From the NCBI GenBank assembly GCA_964483145.1, contig CAZAAK010000013.1, positions 1 through 36,600 of the forward strand: a stretch of 36,600 bases of DNA. Reading direction: 5' to 3'. Shown here one piece after another: positions 21,501-29,391 of this stretch. This DNA comes from Colimorpha sp964483145. Lineage in GTDB: Bacteria > Bacteroidota > Bacteroidia > Bacteroidales > P3. The translations under genes were made by a program, and so were the position numbers. The notes beneath the pieces are model-generated. The model was not told the origin of the DNA. It saw nothing but the letters and a program-made list of their open reading frames with translations, and searched no databases. Numbering within the stretch: the first letter of the stretch is position 1; each line of letters opens with the position of its first letter.

Positions 21501-22313
21501 ATGAGACTTGTGACTAAAATTGGATTTTCACTCCTATTGGCAACTCTGTTAGTTAGTTGCAACGGGTACGACAAATTGGTCAAAGGCACCGATTTCGATG
21601 CAAAATACAAAGCGGCAATCGAATACTACAACGAAGGGAGTTACTCCCGCGCCATTCAGTTGCTCGAAAATCTTGTCATGCACTACCATGGCAAGGATAA
21701 CGCCGAGAACATTGCTTGGTACTACGGCAAGGCTCTTTTGGCCGAGAAGGACTACTATTCTGCCGGCTACCAGTTCCGCAATTTCTTTAAGCGTTACCCC
21801 TATAGCGAGCGTGCCGAAGAAGCCCTCTATTTAGCTGCCGATTGCAAATACCACGAGTCGCCCGACTATTACCTCGACCAACGGACCACCAAAGAGGCCA
21901 TTGAGGCATACGAATCCTTTGTCGACCGCTACCCCAACAGCCTCCATATCCCCGAAATCAACACCCACCTCGACGAGTTGCGTGGCAAGTTGATGCGCAA
22001 GGAGTACGAAATTGCCTACGGCTATTACCTTACCGAAAACTACAATGCCGCCTATGTCTCGTTACGGGCCTTTTTGGACAATTACCCCGACTCGCCCTAT
22101 AAGGAGCAAGCAATGTTCTATATGCTCTCCAGCGGCTACGAATATGGCATCAACAGCCAGGAGTCCAAGATGAAGGAACGCCTGCAGCAGGTTATCAACG
22201 ATTTCGATAGCTTCAGCACCTTTTTCCACAACTCCAAATACCTCAGCCAGGCCCAGAACTACTATACCAAGGCCAAAGCCGCCATCGCCGCTTTGGAGCA
22301 GGCCGGCAAATGA
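21501..22313 (+). CDS. bamD: outer-membrane protein assembly factor BamD (lipoprotein)
   Basis: A 270-residue lipoprotein with signal peptide and lipobox LVSC (Cys20). It consists of TPR-like helices starting YNEGSYSRAIQLLENLVMHY and SAGYQFRNFFKRYPYSERAEEALYLAADC, the BamD/ComL pattern. BamD is the essential lipoprotein partner of BamA in outer-membrane beta-barrel assembly. I use the ATG at 21501 because it gives a correct signal peptide; the open frame extends three codons upstream to a TTG inside the promoter box. A GTG at 21510 is another possible start. It opens the plus-strand run bamD-rpoZ-coaBC. Confidence 0.92.
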   Translation: MRLVTKIGFSLLLATLLVSCNGYDKLVKGTDFDAKYKAAIEYYNEGSYSRAIQLLENLVMHYHGKDNAENIAWYYGKALLAEKDYYSAGYQFRNFFKRYPYSERAEEALYLAADCKYHESPDYYLDQRTTKEAIEAYESFVDRYPNSLHIPEINTHLDELRGKLMRKEYEIAYGYYLTENYNAAYVSLRAFLDNYPDSPYKEQAMFYMLSSGYEYGINSQESKMKERLQQVINDFDSFSTFFHNSKYLSQAQNYYTKAKAAIAALEQAGK

Positions 22314-22414
22314 GTCCCCCACACCATGCGTGGTGCAGAGTTTTGCCATAGCCCTTGGCCGATTTACTAACACCACCTTTGGCCGATTTACGAAACAGAA
22401 TTAATCATCATACA
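22314..22414. repeat. bamD-rpoZ spacer with a 13-bp direct repeat and small hairpin
   Basis: TTGGCCGATTTAC occurs at 22355-22367 and again at 22379-22391, exactly 24 bases apart. A short hairpin (CACCA at 22322-22326, TGGTG at 22331-22335) precedes it. No T-run and no TAnnTTTG box are seen, so transcription probably continues from bamD into rpoZ. The repeat could be a protein-binding site or a duplication. Confidence 0.5.
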
Positions 22415-22792
22415 ATGGAAGAGAACAAGAAAAAAATTGTCGACACCACCATCACCCGCAACACCGCCGAGTTCAGTCAGATGACCGGCAACATCTACGA
22501 AACCGTTGCCGTACTGACCAAGAGAGCCAACCAAATTTCCTCCGACGAGAAAAGGGAACTCCACAAGAAGATTGAGGAATTTGCCAATAATAACGATGGC
22601 TTGGACGAGTACTTCGAGAACCGCGAGCAGGTGGAGTTGGTGCGCCGCTTTGAGAGAATGCCAAAACCCGTTTTGGTAGCCACCGAGGAATATCTCAACC
22701 ACGAGCTCTACTACCGCAACCCCGCCAAGGAAGACCAGGAGCAGCAGAAAATGGAAGAAATGGAAAACGAGATGATTGCAGACAAACAATAA
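22415..22792 (+). CDS. rpoZ: DNA-directed RNA polymerase subunit omega
   Basis: A 125-residue protein from ATG 22415 (MEENKKKIVDTTITRNTAEF). The open frame extends 20 codons upstream, into the repeat-containing spacer, without a plausible start. It matches the Bacteroidota form of RNA polymerase omega: NIYETVAVLTKRANQI, then an acidic segment, then KPVLVATEEYLNHELYYRNP, with a Glu/Lys-rich tail. Omega helps assembly of the beta-prime subunit. Position between bamD and coaBC is the conserved arrangement I know from other Bacteroidota, which supports the call. Confidence 0.88.
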   Translation: MEENKKKIVDTTITRNTAEFSQMTGNIYETVAVLTKRANQISSDEKRELHKKIEEFANNNDGLDEYFENREQVELVRRFERMPKPVLVATEEYLNHELYYRNPAKEDQEQQKMEEMENEMIADKQ

Positions 22793-22801
22793 GTCTTCGG
22801 T

Positions 22802-23992
22802 ATGAGAATCCTCGTTGGCATAACGGGCGGCATAGCAGCCTACAAGGCTCCACTTTTGGTGCGTCAATTGCGAAAGGCTGGTCACGAGGTTAGATGTGTC
22901 ACCACCCATCACGCGCTACAGTTTGTTACCCCGCTGACACTGCAAACTGTGTCGGGCAACAAAATCTATGCCGACCTTTTCGACAACAACAATAGCCACA
23001 CCACCGAGCATATCGCCCTCAAAGATTGGGGTGAGGCGATGGTGGTGGCCCCAGCTAGTGCCAACATCATAGGCAAGATGGCTTCTGGCATCGGCGACGA
23101 TGCGTTAAGCACCTTGTTGCTCTCCTTCATGCGTGGGCCTGTTTTTTTGGCCCCTGCCATGAATACGCAGATGTGGGAGTGCCCTGCTGTGCAACGTAAT
23201 GTGCAGTATCTCCGTAGCGTCGGGGTTCGCATCATCGAGCCCACTTGCGGTGAATTGGCTTGCGGCGCGTCTGGGGCTGGGCGCATGGCCGAACCCGAGC
23301 AAATCGTGCAAGCGCTATTGGCCGCAACTTCCGCTCCCGACCTTCGCGGCCAGAAAGTGCTAGTCACCGCCGGCCCTACCTACGAGCGCATCGACTCGGT
23401 GCGTTTCATTGGCAACTACTCCTCCGGCAAGATGGGTTTTGCTTTGGCGCAGGCGCTGGCCGGTCACGGAGCACAGGTGGAGTTGGTGACAGGTCCCACT
23501 GCACTAAACATCAGCCACCCCAACATCCACCGCACCGACATTGAGAGCGCCCGCCAGATGTTCGAAGCCGCCACGGCTCTCTTCCCCGCCTCTCAAGCCG
23601 CCATACTTTCGGCTGCCGTGGCCGACTACCGCCCCGAGCATACCGCCAATCACAAGCTCAAAAAACAAGGGTCCGAAGGCTTGACCCTTACCTTGGTGCA
23701 GAATCTGGACATCCTAGCCACCCTCGGCTCCATGAAAACCGACCAGCAGACATTGGTCGGTTTTGCGTTGGAGACCGACAACGAGTTGGCAAATGCCCGC
23801 CAAAAACTGCAAAAGAAGAACCTCGACTACATCGTACTGAATTCCTTGCGCGATGCAGGTGCTGGTTTTGGAGTCGACACCAACCGCGTCACCATTCTTG
23901 GTCGCAACGGCGCCACCCATGCCACCCCTCTGCTGTCCAAGGGGCAGGTGGCCGAAGAAATTGTTAGGCACTGCCTCGGCCCAAAAACTTAG
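22802..23992 (+). CDS. coaBC: bifunctional phosphopantothenoylcysteine decarboxylase/phosphopantothenate-cysteine ligase
   Basis: A 396-residue enzyme for two steps of coenzyme A synthesis. The N-terminal flavoprotein CoaC domain has GITGGIAAYK at residues 6-15, the active-site His70, APAMNTQMW at 117-125, and the substrate-clamp Cys154 in GELACGASGAGRMAEPE. The CoaB ligase domain starts near 183 with VLVTAGPTYERIDSVRFIGN, followed by NYSSGKMG, AAVADYRP and KLKKQG. Length and motif order match the usual fused protein. It starts nine bases after rpoZ. Confidence 0.96.
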   Translation: MRILVGITGGIAAYKAPLLVRQLRKAGHEVRCVTTHHALQFVTPLTLQTVSGNKIYADLFDNNNSHTTEHIALKDWGEAMVVAPASANIIGKMASGIGDDALSTLLLSFMRGPVFLAPAMNTQMWECPAVQRNVQYLRSVGVRIIEPTCGELACGASGAGRMAEPEQIVQALLAATSAPDLRGQKVLVTAGPTYERIDSVRFIGNYSSGKMGFALAQALAGHGAQVELVTGPTALNISHPNIHRTDIESARQMFEAATALFPASQAAILSAAVADYRPEHTANHKLKKQGSEGLTLTLVQNLDILATLGSMKTDQQTLVGFALETDNELANARQKLQKKNLDYIVLNSLRDAGAGFGVDTNRVTILGRNGATHATPLLSKGQVAEEIVRHCLGPKT

Positions 23993-24025
23993 GATTGTAA
24001 CAACTCGATTACACACCTCGTGAAT

Positions 24026-25000
24026 ATGAAGAAATTGTCCATTGTTGCCATCGTTTTGTCTTCGTTGGCCCTCGCCGGAGAAATCTTTATTTTCGCCTCA
24101 CCGAAAGAGGACAGCGATGCCTTGCAGGCACAGGCCATTATGCACGACTACCGCGTCTACGCTCCCGTAGTGCCCGACACAATGTCTTTCTGTGGCGAGA
24201 GCGTCCCTCTTGAAACCTACTATGTTCGGGAAGCATTGGACAACGAACTCATCGTCAATATGTACCGGCAATCGAGCATGTTGCTCTACTTCAAACGGGC
24301 TGCCCGCTACTTCCCTGTCATCGAACCCATTTTAAAGAAGCACAACATCCCCCAGGACATGAAGTACCTCTGCGTAATCGAGAGCGGGCTAACCAATGCC
24401 ACCTCGCCTGCCAAGGCACAGGGCTTCTGGCAGTTTATCCCCGAAACGGGCAAACAATACGGCCTAAGCATCAACGATGATGTGGACATGCGCAACAATC
24501 TGCCAGCCGCTACCGAGGCTGCATGCCGCTACCTGCATGTGCTATACAACCGCTTTCACAGTTGGGCAGCGGCAGCAGCGGCCTACAATTGCGGTCCCAA
24601 CGGCCTATCTAAACGCATGGCCAGCCAAGGCACCGACAACTACTACGACCTCCGCCTCAATAGCGAGACCGCACGATACGTCTACCGCATCTTGGCCATG
24701 AAGCAGATTATGCAAAACCCGCAGCAATACGGCTATTTCGTCCGCCGATGCGACACCTACCCCGTCATACCTACCCGCACCGTCACCCTTTCCGGGCAAA
24801 ATGTCGACCTCTACCAGTTCGCCCGGCAGAACAATACCACTTACAAAATGTTGCGCACGCTCAACCCTTGGCTGCAGACCGACAACCTCAAAAACAAGGC
24901 GGGCCAAAGCTACTCCATTGAGCTACCCTCCGAAAAGGGCTTGTTGTTCAAACACATCACCGCTGGGCGGAAGGACACACGCCTAATTACCTGTCTCTAA
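24026..25000 (+). CDS. lytic transglycosylase (SLT/MltD type)
   Basis: A 324-residue exported murein hydrolase starting at ATG 24026; a GTG at 24020 would add two residues. A hydrophobic N-terminal segment (residues 5-25) acts as signal peptide or anchor. The goose-type lysozyme/SLT domain has the catalytic Glu119 in CVIESGL, then AKAQGFWQFIPETGKQYGL at 130-148 and AAAAYNCGPNGL at 183-194. The C-terminal part has a weak LysM-like stretch (VDLYQFARQNNTTYKMLRTLNPWL). It cleaves the glycan backbone of peptidoglycan with formation of 1,6-anhydro ends. It lies 33 bases after coaBC and 36 before uvrA. Confidence 0.9.
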   Translation: MKKLSIVAIVLSSLALAGEIFIFASPKEDSDALQAQAIMHDYRVYAPVVPDTMSFCGESVPLETYYVREALDNELIVNMYRQSSMLLYFKRAARYFPVIEPILKKHNIPQDMKYLCVIESGLTNATSPAKAQGFWQFIPETGKQYGLSINDDVDMRNNLPAATEAACRYLHVLYNRFHSWAAAAAAYNCGPNGLSKRMASQGTDNYYDLRLNSETARYVYRILAMKQIMQNPQQYGYFVRRCDTYPVIPTRTVTLSGQNVDLYQFARQNNTTYKMLRTLNPWLQTDNLKNKAGQSYSIELPSEKGLLFKHITAGRKDTRLITCL

Positions 25001-25036
25001 ATCGATTCCGCTAGGACATCTCCTCTCTCTGCACCT

Positions 25037-27892
25037 ATGGCAAAAATAGAAATTCTTGGAGCCCGTGAACACAACCTGCAAAACGTGGATATCGACATCC
25101 CCCGCAATGCTCTTGTGGTCTTCACTGGGCTCAGCGGTAGTGGCAAGTCCAGCTTGGCTTTCGACACTATTTATGCCGAAGGTCAGCGCCGCTACATGGA
25201 AACTTTCTCGGCCTACGCCCGCCATTTTATCGGCAACATCGAGCGCCCAGATGTCGACTGCATCAATGGCTTGAGCCCCGTTATCTCCATCGAACAGAAA
25301 ACCACCAACAAAAATCCGCGTTCCACCGTCGGCACGGTCACCGAAATCTACGATTTTATCCGTCTCCTTTATGCCCGCATCGGCACCGCCTACTCCCACC
25401 TCAGTGGCGAAAAAATGGTCAAATACACCGAGCAGCAGATTATCGAGCTCATTGTGGAAAAGTACCGCGACAAGGACATCATGATTCTAGCCCCGCTGGT
25501 GAAAGGCCGCAAGGGGCACTACCGCGAGCTTTTTGCTCAAGTGGCAAAAAAAGGTTTCCTGCGGGTGCGGGTGGACGGACAAATCAGGGAACTCTCCTAC
25601 AACATGCAGGTGGACCGATACAAAGTCCACGACATCGAATTGGTCATCGACCGCGTGCGGGTGGGCAAGAATACCGTCCGCCTGAAGGAAGCCGTCCGAA
25701 CCGCCTTCAAACAGGGCAAAGGCGTGCTGATGATTTTGGAAAACCAGCCGGTGTCCTCTCCCACGGCTCCGGACTGCAAACCGGCTTTCTTCAGCCGCCT
25801 GCTCATGGACCCCACCACAGGCCTTTCCTATCCCGAGCCCGAGCCCAACACCTTCTCGTTCAACTCGCCCTATGGGGCGTGCCCCAAATGCAACGGGTTG
25901 GGGCAAATCGCTCAAATCGACATCCATAAGCTAATCCCCGACCCCAAGAAAAGCATCCGCGAGGGTGCTTTCGAGGTTTTGGGCAAATATAGCCCCACCA
26001 ACTATTTCTACCGCAAATTGGAAGATCTCGGGGCGTACTACCATTTCAGCATCGACGACCCCGTGGAATCCTTCTCCGAAGACGCCTTGAACACTATCCT
26101 CTACGGCACCAGCGACTTCACCGGTATGGAAGATGCTTACCAAATCAGCCACGGCAGCAGTTTCCAGGGCATTGTTGGCTACATCCTCCAGATGGCCTCC
26201 GACGAGAGTTCCGCTGCCCTGCAGAAATGGGCCTCGAGTTTTATGAACACCATCCCCTGCCCCGAGTGCCATGGCTATCGTCTGAAAAAGGAAAGCCTAT
26301 CCTTTAAGGTAGACGGCATGCATATTGGCGAGATGGCAAACCTCGACCTTACAGAACTTTACCAACGGTTCTCCTCGCTAGAGGAGCGGCTGGGAGAGCA
26401 GCAACGGGCCGTGGCGCACGAGATTCTGCGTGAGATACTCAGCCGCACTCAGTTCATGATAGATGTGGGCATCGGCTACCTTTCGCTTGACCGTAGTAGC
26501 GGTAGCCTTTCGGGCGGCGAGTCGCAACGCATACGTCTGGCCACGCAGATAGGCGCCCGCCTGGTGAATGTACTCTATATCCTCGACGAACCCAGTATCG
26601 GCCTGCATCAGCGCGACAATCAACGGCTAATCAACTCGCTAATGAGTCTTCGGGATTTGGGCAACAGCGTCATTGTGGTTGAGCACGACCGCGACATGAT
26701 GCTCAGCGCCGACTATGTGGTGGATATCGGCCCCGGAGCAGGCGTGCATGGGGGCAAGGTAATTTTTCAGGGCGACCACAACCAACTCCTCTCCACCCCC
26801 TGCCACACGCTCACTCTCGACTATTTGCGCCGCATCAAGGACATCCCCATCCCCCAACGCCGACCTGTTGAGGGGTGCGAGTGGCTAGTCGTTTCCGGGG
26901 CTACGGGCAATAATCTCAAGAACGTCACCTTCCGTCTGCCTTTGCGCCGGTTTGTGTGTGTGACAGGCGTTAGCGGTAGCGGCAAGTCAAGCCTTATCAA
27001 CGAAACGCTCCACCCTATCCTCAACCGCTATTTCTTCCATGCGCAAAAAGCCCCGTTGCCGTATAAATCGGTCGACGGCATCGACCATATCGACAAGGTC
27101 ATCGAAATCGACCAATCGCCTATCGGCCGCACCCCGCGAAGCAATCCCGCCACCTATGCGGGCGTCTTCGACGAAATCCGCAACCTCTTCACCCAACTGC
27201 CAAGCGCCAGAATCCGTGGCTACAAATCCGGCAGGTTCTCCTTTAACGTCAAAGGAGGTAGATGCGAGAATTGCAAGGGCACGGGGGTGCGCACAATCGA
27301 GATGAATTTCCTGCCCGATGTGTATGTCAACTGCGAGGTCTGCAATGGCAAGCGATACAACCGCGAAACCCTGGAAATCAGGTATAAGGGAAAAAGCATC
27401 GCGGATGTCTTGGAAATGACCGTGAACGAGGCTGTCGAGTTTTTCGAGCCTTACCCCAAAATCTACCGCAAGCTCAAGACCATTCAGGAAGTAGGGCTGG
27501 GCTACATCACCTTGGGCCAGCAGTCCACCACCCTCAGCGGTGGCGAAGCACAACGCATCAAGTTGGCTGCAGAACTCGCCCGCCCCGAAACCGGCAACAC
27601 ACTCTATATCTTGGACGAGCCCACCACAGGCCTGCATTTCGAGGACATCCGTGTGCTACTCGAAGTGCTCCAACGCTTGGTGGACCGCGGCAACAGTGTG
27701 CTAGTAATCGAACACAACATGGACGTGATAAAGGTGGCCGATTGGATTGTCGACATGGGACCCGATGGCGGCCGGCGGGGCGGGCAAATCGTCTTCGAAG
27801 GCACTCCCGAGGATTTGGCACGGCAACCCGGCAACGACACAGCCTTCTACCTCAAGCAGGAGTTGGAAGAAACCTTGCAGCACCAAGCCTAG
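25037..27892 (+). CDS. uvrA: excinuclease ABC subunit A
   Basis: A 951-residue DNA-damage recognition ATPase of nucleotide excision repair. It has two ABC ATPase modules. The first Walker A, GLSGSGKSS, is at residues 31-39 and its signature LSGGESQRIRLA is near 492. The second Walker A, GVSGSGKSS, is near 645, its signature LSGGEAQRIKLA near 833, followed by LYILDEPTTGLHFEDI. Zinc-binding elements are CPKCNGLG and CPECHGYR in the first half, and CENCKGTG with CEVCNGKRY in the second. The UvrB-binding region NKNPRSTVGTVTEIYDF is intact. Normal length for UvrA. It appears to belong to the bamD run. Confidence 0.97.
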   Translation: MAKIEILGAREHNLQNVDIDIPRNALVVFTGLSGSGKSSLAFDTIYAEGQRRYMETFSAYARHFIGNIERPDVDCINGLSPVISIEQKTTNKNPRSTVGTVTEIYDFIRLLYARIGTAYSHLSGEKMVKYTEQQIIELIVEKYRDKDIMILAPLVKGRKGHYRELFAQVAKKGFLRVRVDGQIRELSYNMQVDRYKVHDIELVIDRVRVGKNTVRLKEAVRTAFKQGKGVLMILENQPVSSPTAPDCKPAFFSRLLMDPTTGLSYPEPEPNTFSFNSPYGACPKCNGLGQIAQIDIHKLIPDPKKSIREGAFEVLGKYSPTNYFYRKLEDLGAYYHFSIDDPVESFSEDALNTILYGTSDFTGMEDAYQISHGSSFQGIVGYILQMASDESSAALQKWASSFMNTIPCPECHGYRLKKESLSFKVDGMHIGEMANLDLTELYQRFSSLEERLGEQQRAVAHEILREILSRTQFMIDVGIGYLSLDRSSGSLSGGESQRIRLATQIGARLVNVLYILDEPSIGLHQRDNQRLINSLMSLRDLGNSVIVVEHDRDMMLSADYVVDIGPGAGVHGGKVIFQGDHNQLLSTPCHTLTLDYLRRIKDIPIPQRRPVEGCEWLVVSGATGNNLKNVTFRLPLRRFVCVTGVSGSGKSSLINETLHPILNRYFFHAQKAPLPYKSVDGIDHIDKVIEIDQSPIGRTPRSNPATYAGVFDEIRNLFTQLPSARIRGYKSGRFSFNVKGGRCENCKGTGVRTIEMNFLPDVYVNCEVCNGKRYNRETLEIRYKGKSIADVLEMTVNEAVEFFEPYPKIYRKLKTIQEVGLGYITLGQQSTTLSGGEAQRIKLAAELARPETGNTLYILDEPTTGLHFEDIRVLLEVLQRLVDRGNSVLVIEHNMDVIKVADWIVDMGPDGGRRGGQIVFEGTPEDLARQPGNDTAFYLKQELEETLQHQA

Positions 27893-27931
27893 CTACACAC
27901 CCTCATCCCTCGGCCGTAAAACGACACTCTT

Positions 27932-29122
27932 ATTCACCTCAAAACTTTTGTTATCAATACAGTACTATACATATTCTACCTCCTTGGCACCCCTGCCGCC
28001 CTCATGCTCTTGGCCCGACGTTGGCGTTGGATCGACCGCGTGAGCCCCATGTCAGTGCTCTATCTTATCGGGCTGGCCGTGGCCAATCTTACCCCATGGA
28101 TCCAAGGCGGCGAGCTACTCTCCATTGGCAACACCATTGGCAACCTATGCATCCCGCTAGCCATCCCGCTGATGCTTGTCTGTTGCAGTTTGTCCCATTG
28201 GTCCACCGGCAAGGCACTGAAAGCCCTTTTCAGTGGCATCGCGGCCGTGCTGATAGCCATCGCTGCGGGTTTTTTCCTCTTCCGTGGCCAATACGACGCG
28301 CAAAAGTTTGCCCAGGTCAGCGCCGTTGCTGCCGGCATCTACACTGGCGGCATCCCCAATATGGGTGCCATTGCCCAAGGGGTTGGCATGGACCCCGAAA
28401 CCTATCTCTTTGTTACCTCCTACGACCTGATTGCTACCGGGCTCTACTTGGTCTTTGTCATCTGCCTGGGCAAGCCCGTGTTCCGCACGCTCCTCCCCGC
28501 CCCCGTTGCTAGCCTCCCTAGCCCACAAAAGGCTTCCGATCCTCAGCCTCTCAAAGTTTCGAAGAACCTACTGGCGGAAATATTCATCCCGCTAGCAATC
28601 ACACTCCTAATTGCTGCGGTTTCCTATTTCGTCTCCACCCTACTACCCCACAATCTCTCCACACCCGTACTCATCCTTACCCTCACCACCCTTGCCATCG
28701 GCGCCTCCTTCCTCCCCGCTGTGCGCAAAATCAACCGCATCGCCGAACAGCAAAATCGCCAAACTAGTGCTTTCTCCCTAGGTCTATACTTCGTCTACGT
28801 CTTTTGTTTCAGCATCGCCAATGCCTGCGATGTGCGGCAGATGAACCTATCTGGTAGCCTCAGCATCTTGTGGTACATCCTCTTTATTATCTTCGGCTCG
28901 CTGCTGCTGCAAATAATCTTTTCCCGCTTGCTTAAACTCGATGCCGACACTACCTTGGTCACCAGCGTAGCCCTTATCAATTCACCTCCTTTTGTGCCGT
29001 TGGTAGCCGCCTTGCTTGGCAACAAGGACATTGTCATCCTTGGCATCACCATCGGGTTGTTGGGCTATATGGTGGGCAACTACCTCGGTCTAGGAATCTT
29101 CTGGCTACTCATCAGCACCTGA
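27932..29122 (+). CDS. DUF819 family membrane protein (start uncertain)
   Basis: A polytopic membrane protein of the DUF819/YjcL family, an uncharacterised family with transporter-like topology. The first ATG in frame is at 28004 (372 residues), but it cuts the first membrane segment. The frame is open back to the TAA at 27917-27919, and this stretch encodes a hydrophobic segment, FVINTVLYIFYLLGTPAALM, that fits the expected first helix of the family. I therefore place the start provisionally at the ATT at 27932. Further motifs are the DRVSPMSVLYLIGLAVAN loop, AGIYTGGIPNMGAIAQG and INSPPFVPLVAALLGNKD, which match the family's repeated helical halves. It lies about 40 bases (or 111 if ATG 28004 is used) after uvrA. 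Confidence 0.75.
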   Translation: MHLKTFVINTVLYIFYLLGTPAALMLLARRWRWIDRVSPMSVLYLIGLAVANLTPWIQGGELLSIGNTIGNLCIPLAIPLMLVCCSLSHWSTGKALKALFSGIAAVLIAIAAGFFLFRGQYDAQKFAQVSAVAAGIYTGGIPNMGAIAQGVGMDPETYLFVTSYDLIATGLYLVFVICLGKPVFRTLLPAPVASLPSPQKASDPQPLKVSKNLLAEIFIPLAITLLIAAVSYFVSTLLPHNLSTPVLILTLTTLAIGASFLPAVRKINRIAEQQNRQTSAFSLGLYFVYVFCFSIANACDVRQMNLSGSLSILWYILFIIFGSLLLQIIFSRLLKLDADTTLVTSVALINSPPFVPLVAALLGNKDIVILGITIGLLGYMVGNYLGLGIFWLLIST

Positions 29123-29391
29123 GCCGCTTTTTTTTCCCCCCCCAAAAAAACTGCGCAACCGCGTTTCCATTGCCGCCGCCTCACCCTCCTTGCCCCACTC
29201 ACCCTTCTTGCGGAGTTGCGCGAGCGGGTGTTGCAAGCAGTCCCCCCCTTCGCCATAGCATCGAACAAGCCATACTTAGTACGGGCGCTGAACTTGTGTA
29301 GGGCGCCTGTTTTTTTTGGTGCGAGGACACAATATAAAGGGGTGCAGAGGCGTTAATGAAAGTTGATATGATATTACGGAGAAAGTGTTGC
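29123..29391. other. intergenic region with homopolymer block and terminator-like hairpin
   Basis: Directly after the DUF819 stop there is a block of eight T, eight C and seven A (29128-29150). Further on, GGGCGC (about 29284) can pair with GCGCCT (about 29304-29309) across a 14-base loop before G and eight T, a terminator-like arrangement. No gene and no clear TAnnTTTG box were found before the gene at 29392. Confidence 0.45.

Noticed and set aside
27742..28512. 256-codon plus-strand frame bridging uvrA and the DUF819 gene
   Set aside because: Overlaps the uvrA end and the DUF819 start in another frame; Pro/His/Arg-rich and not protein-like.
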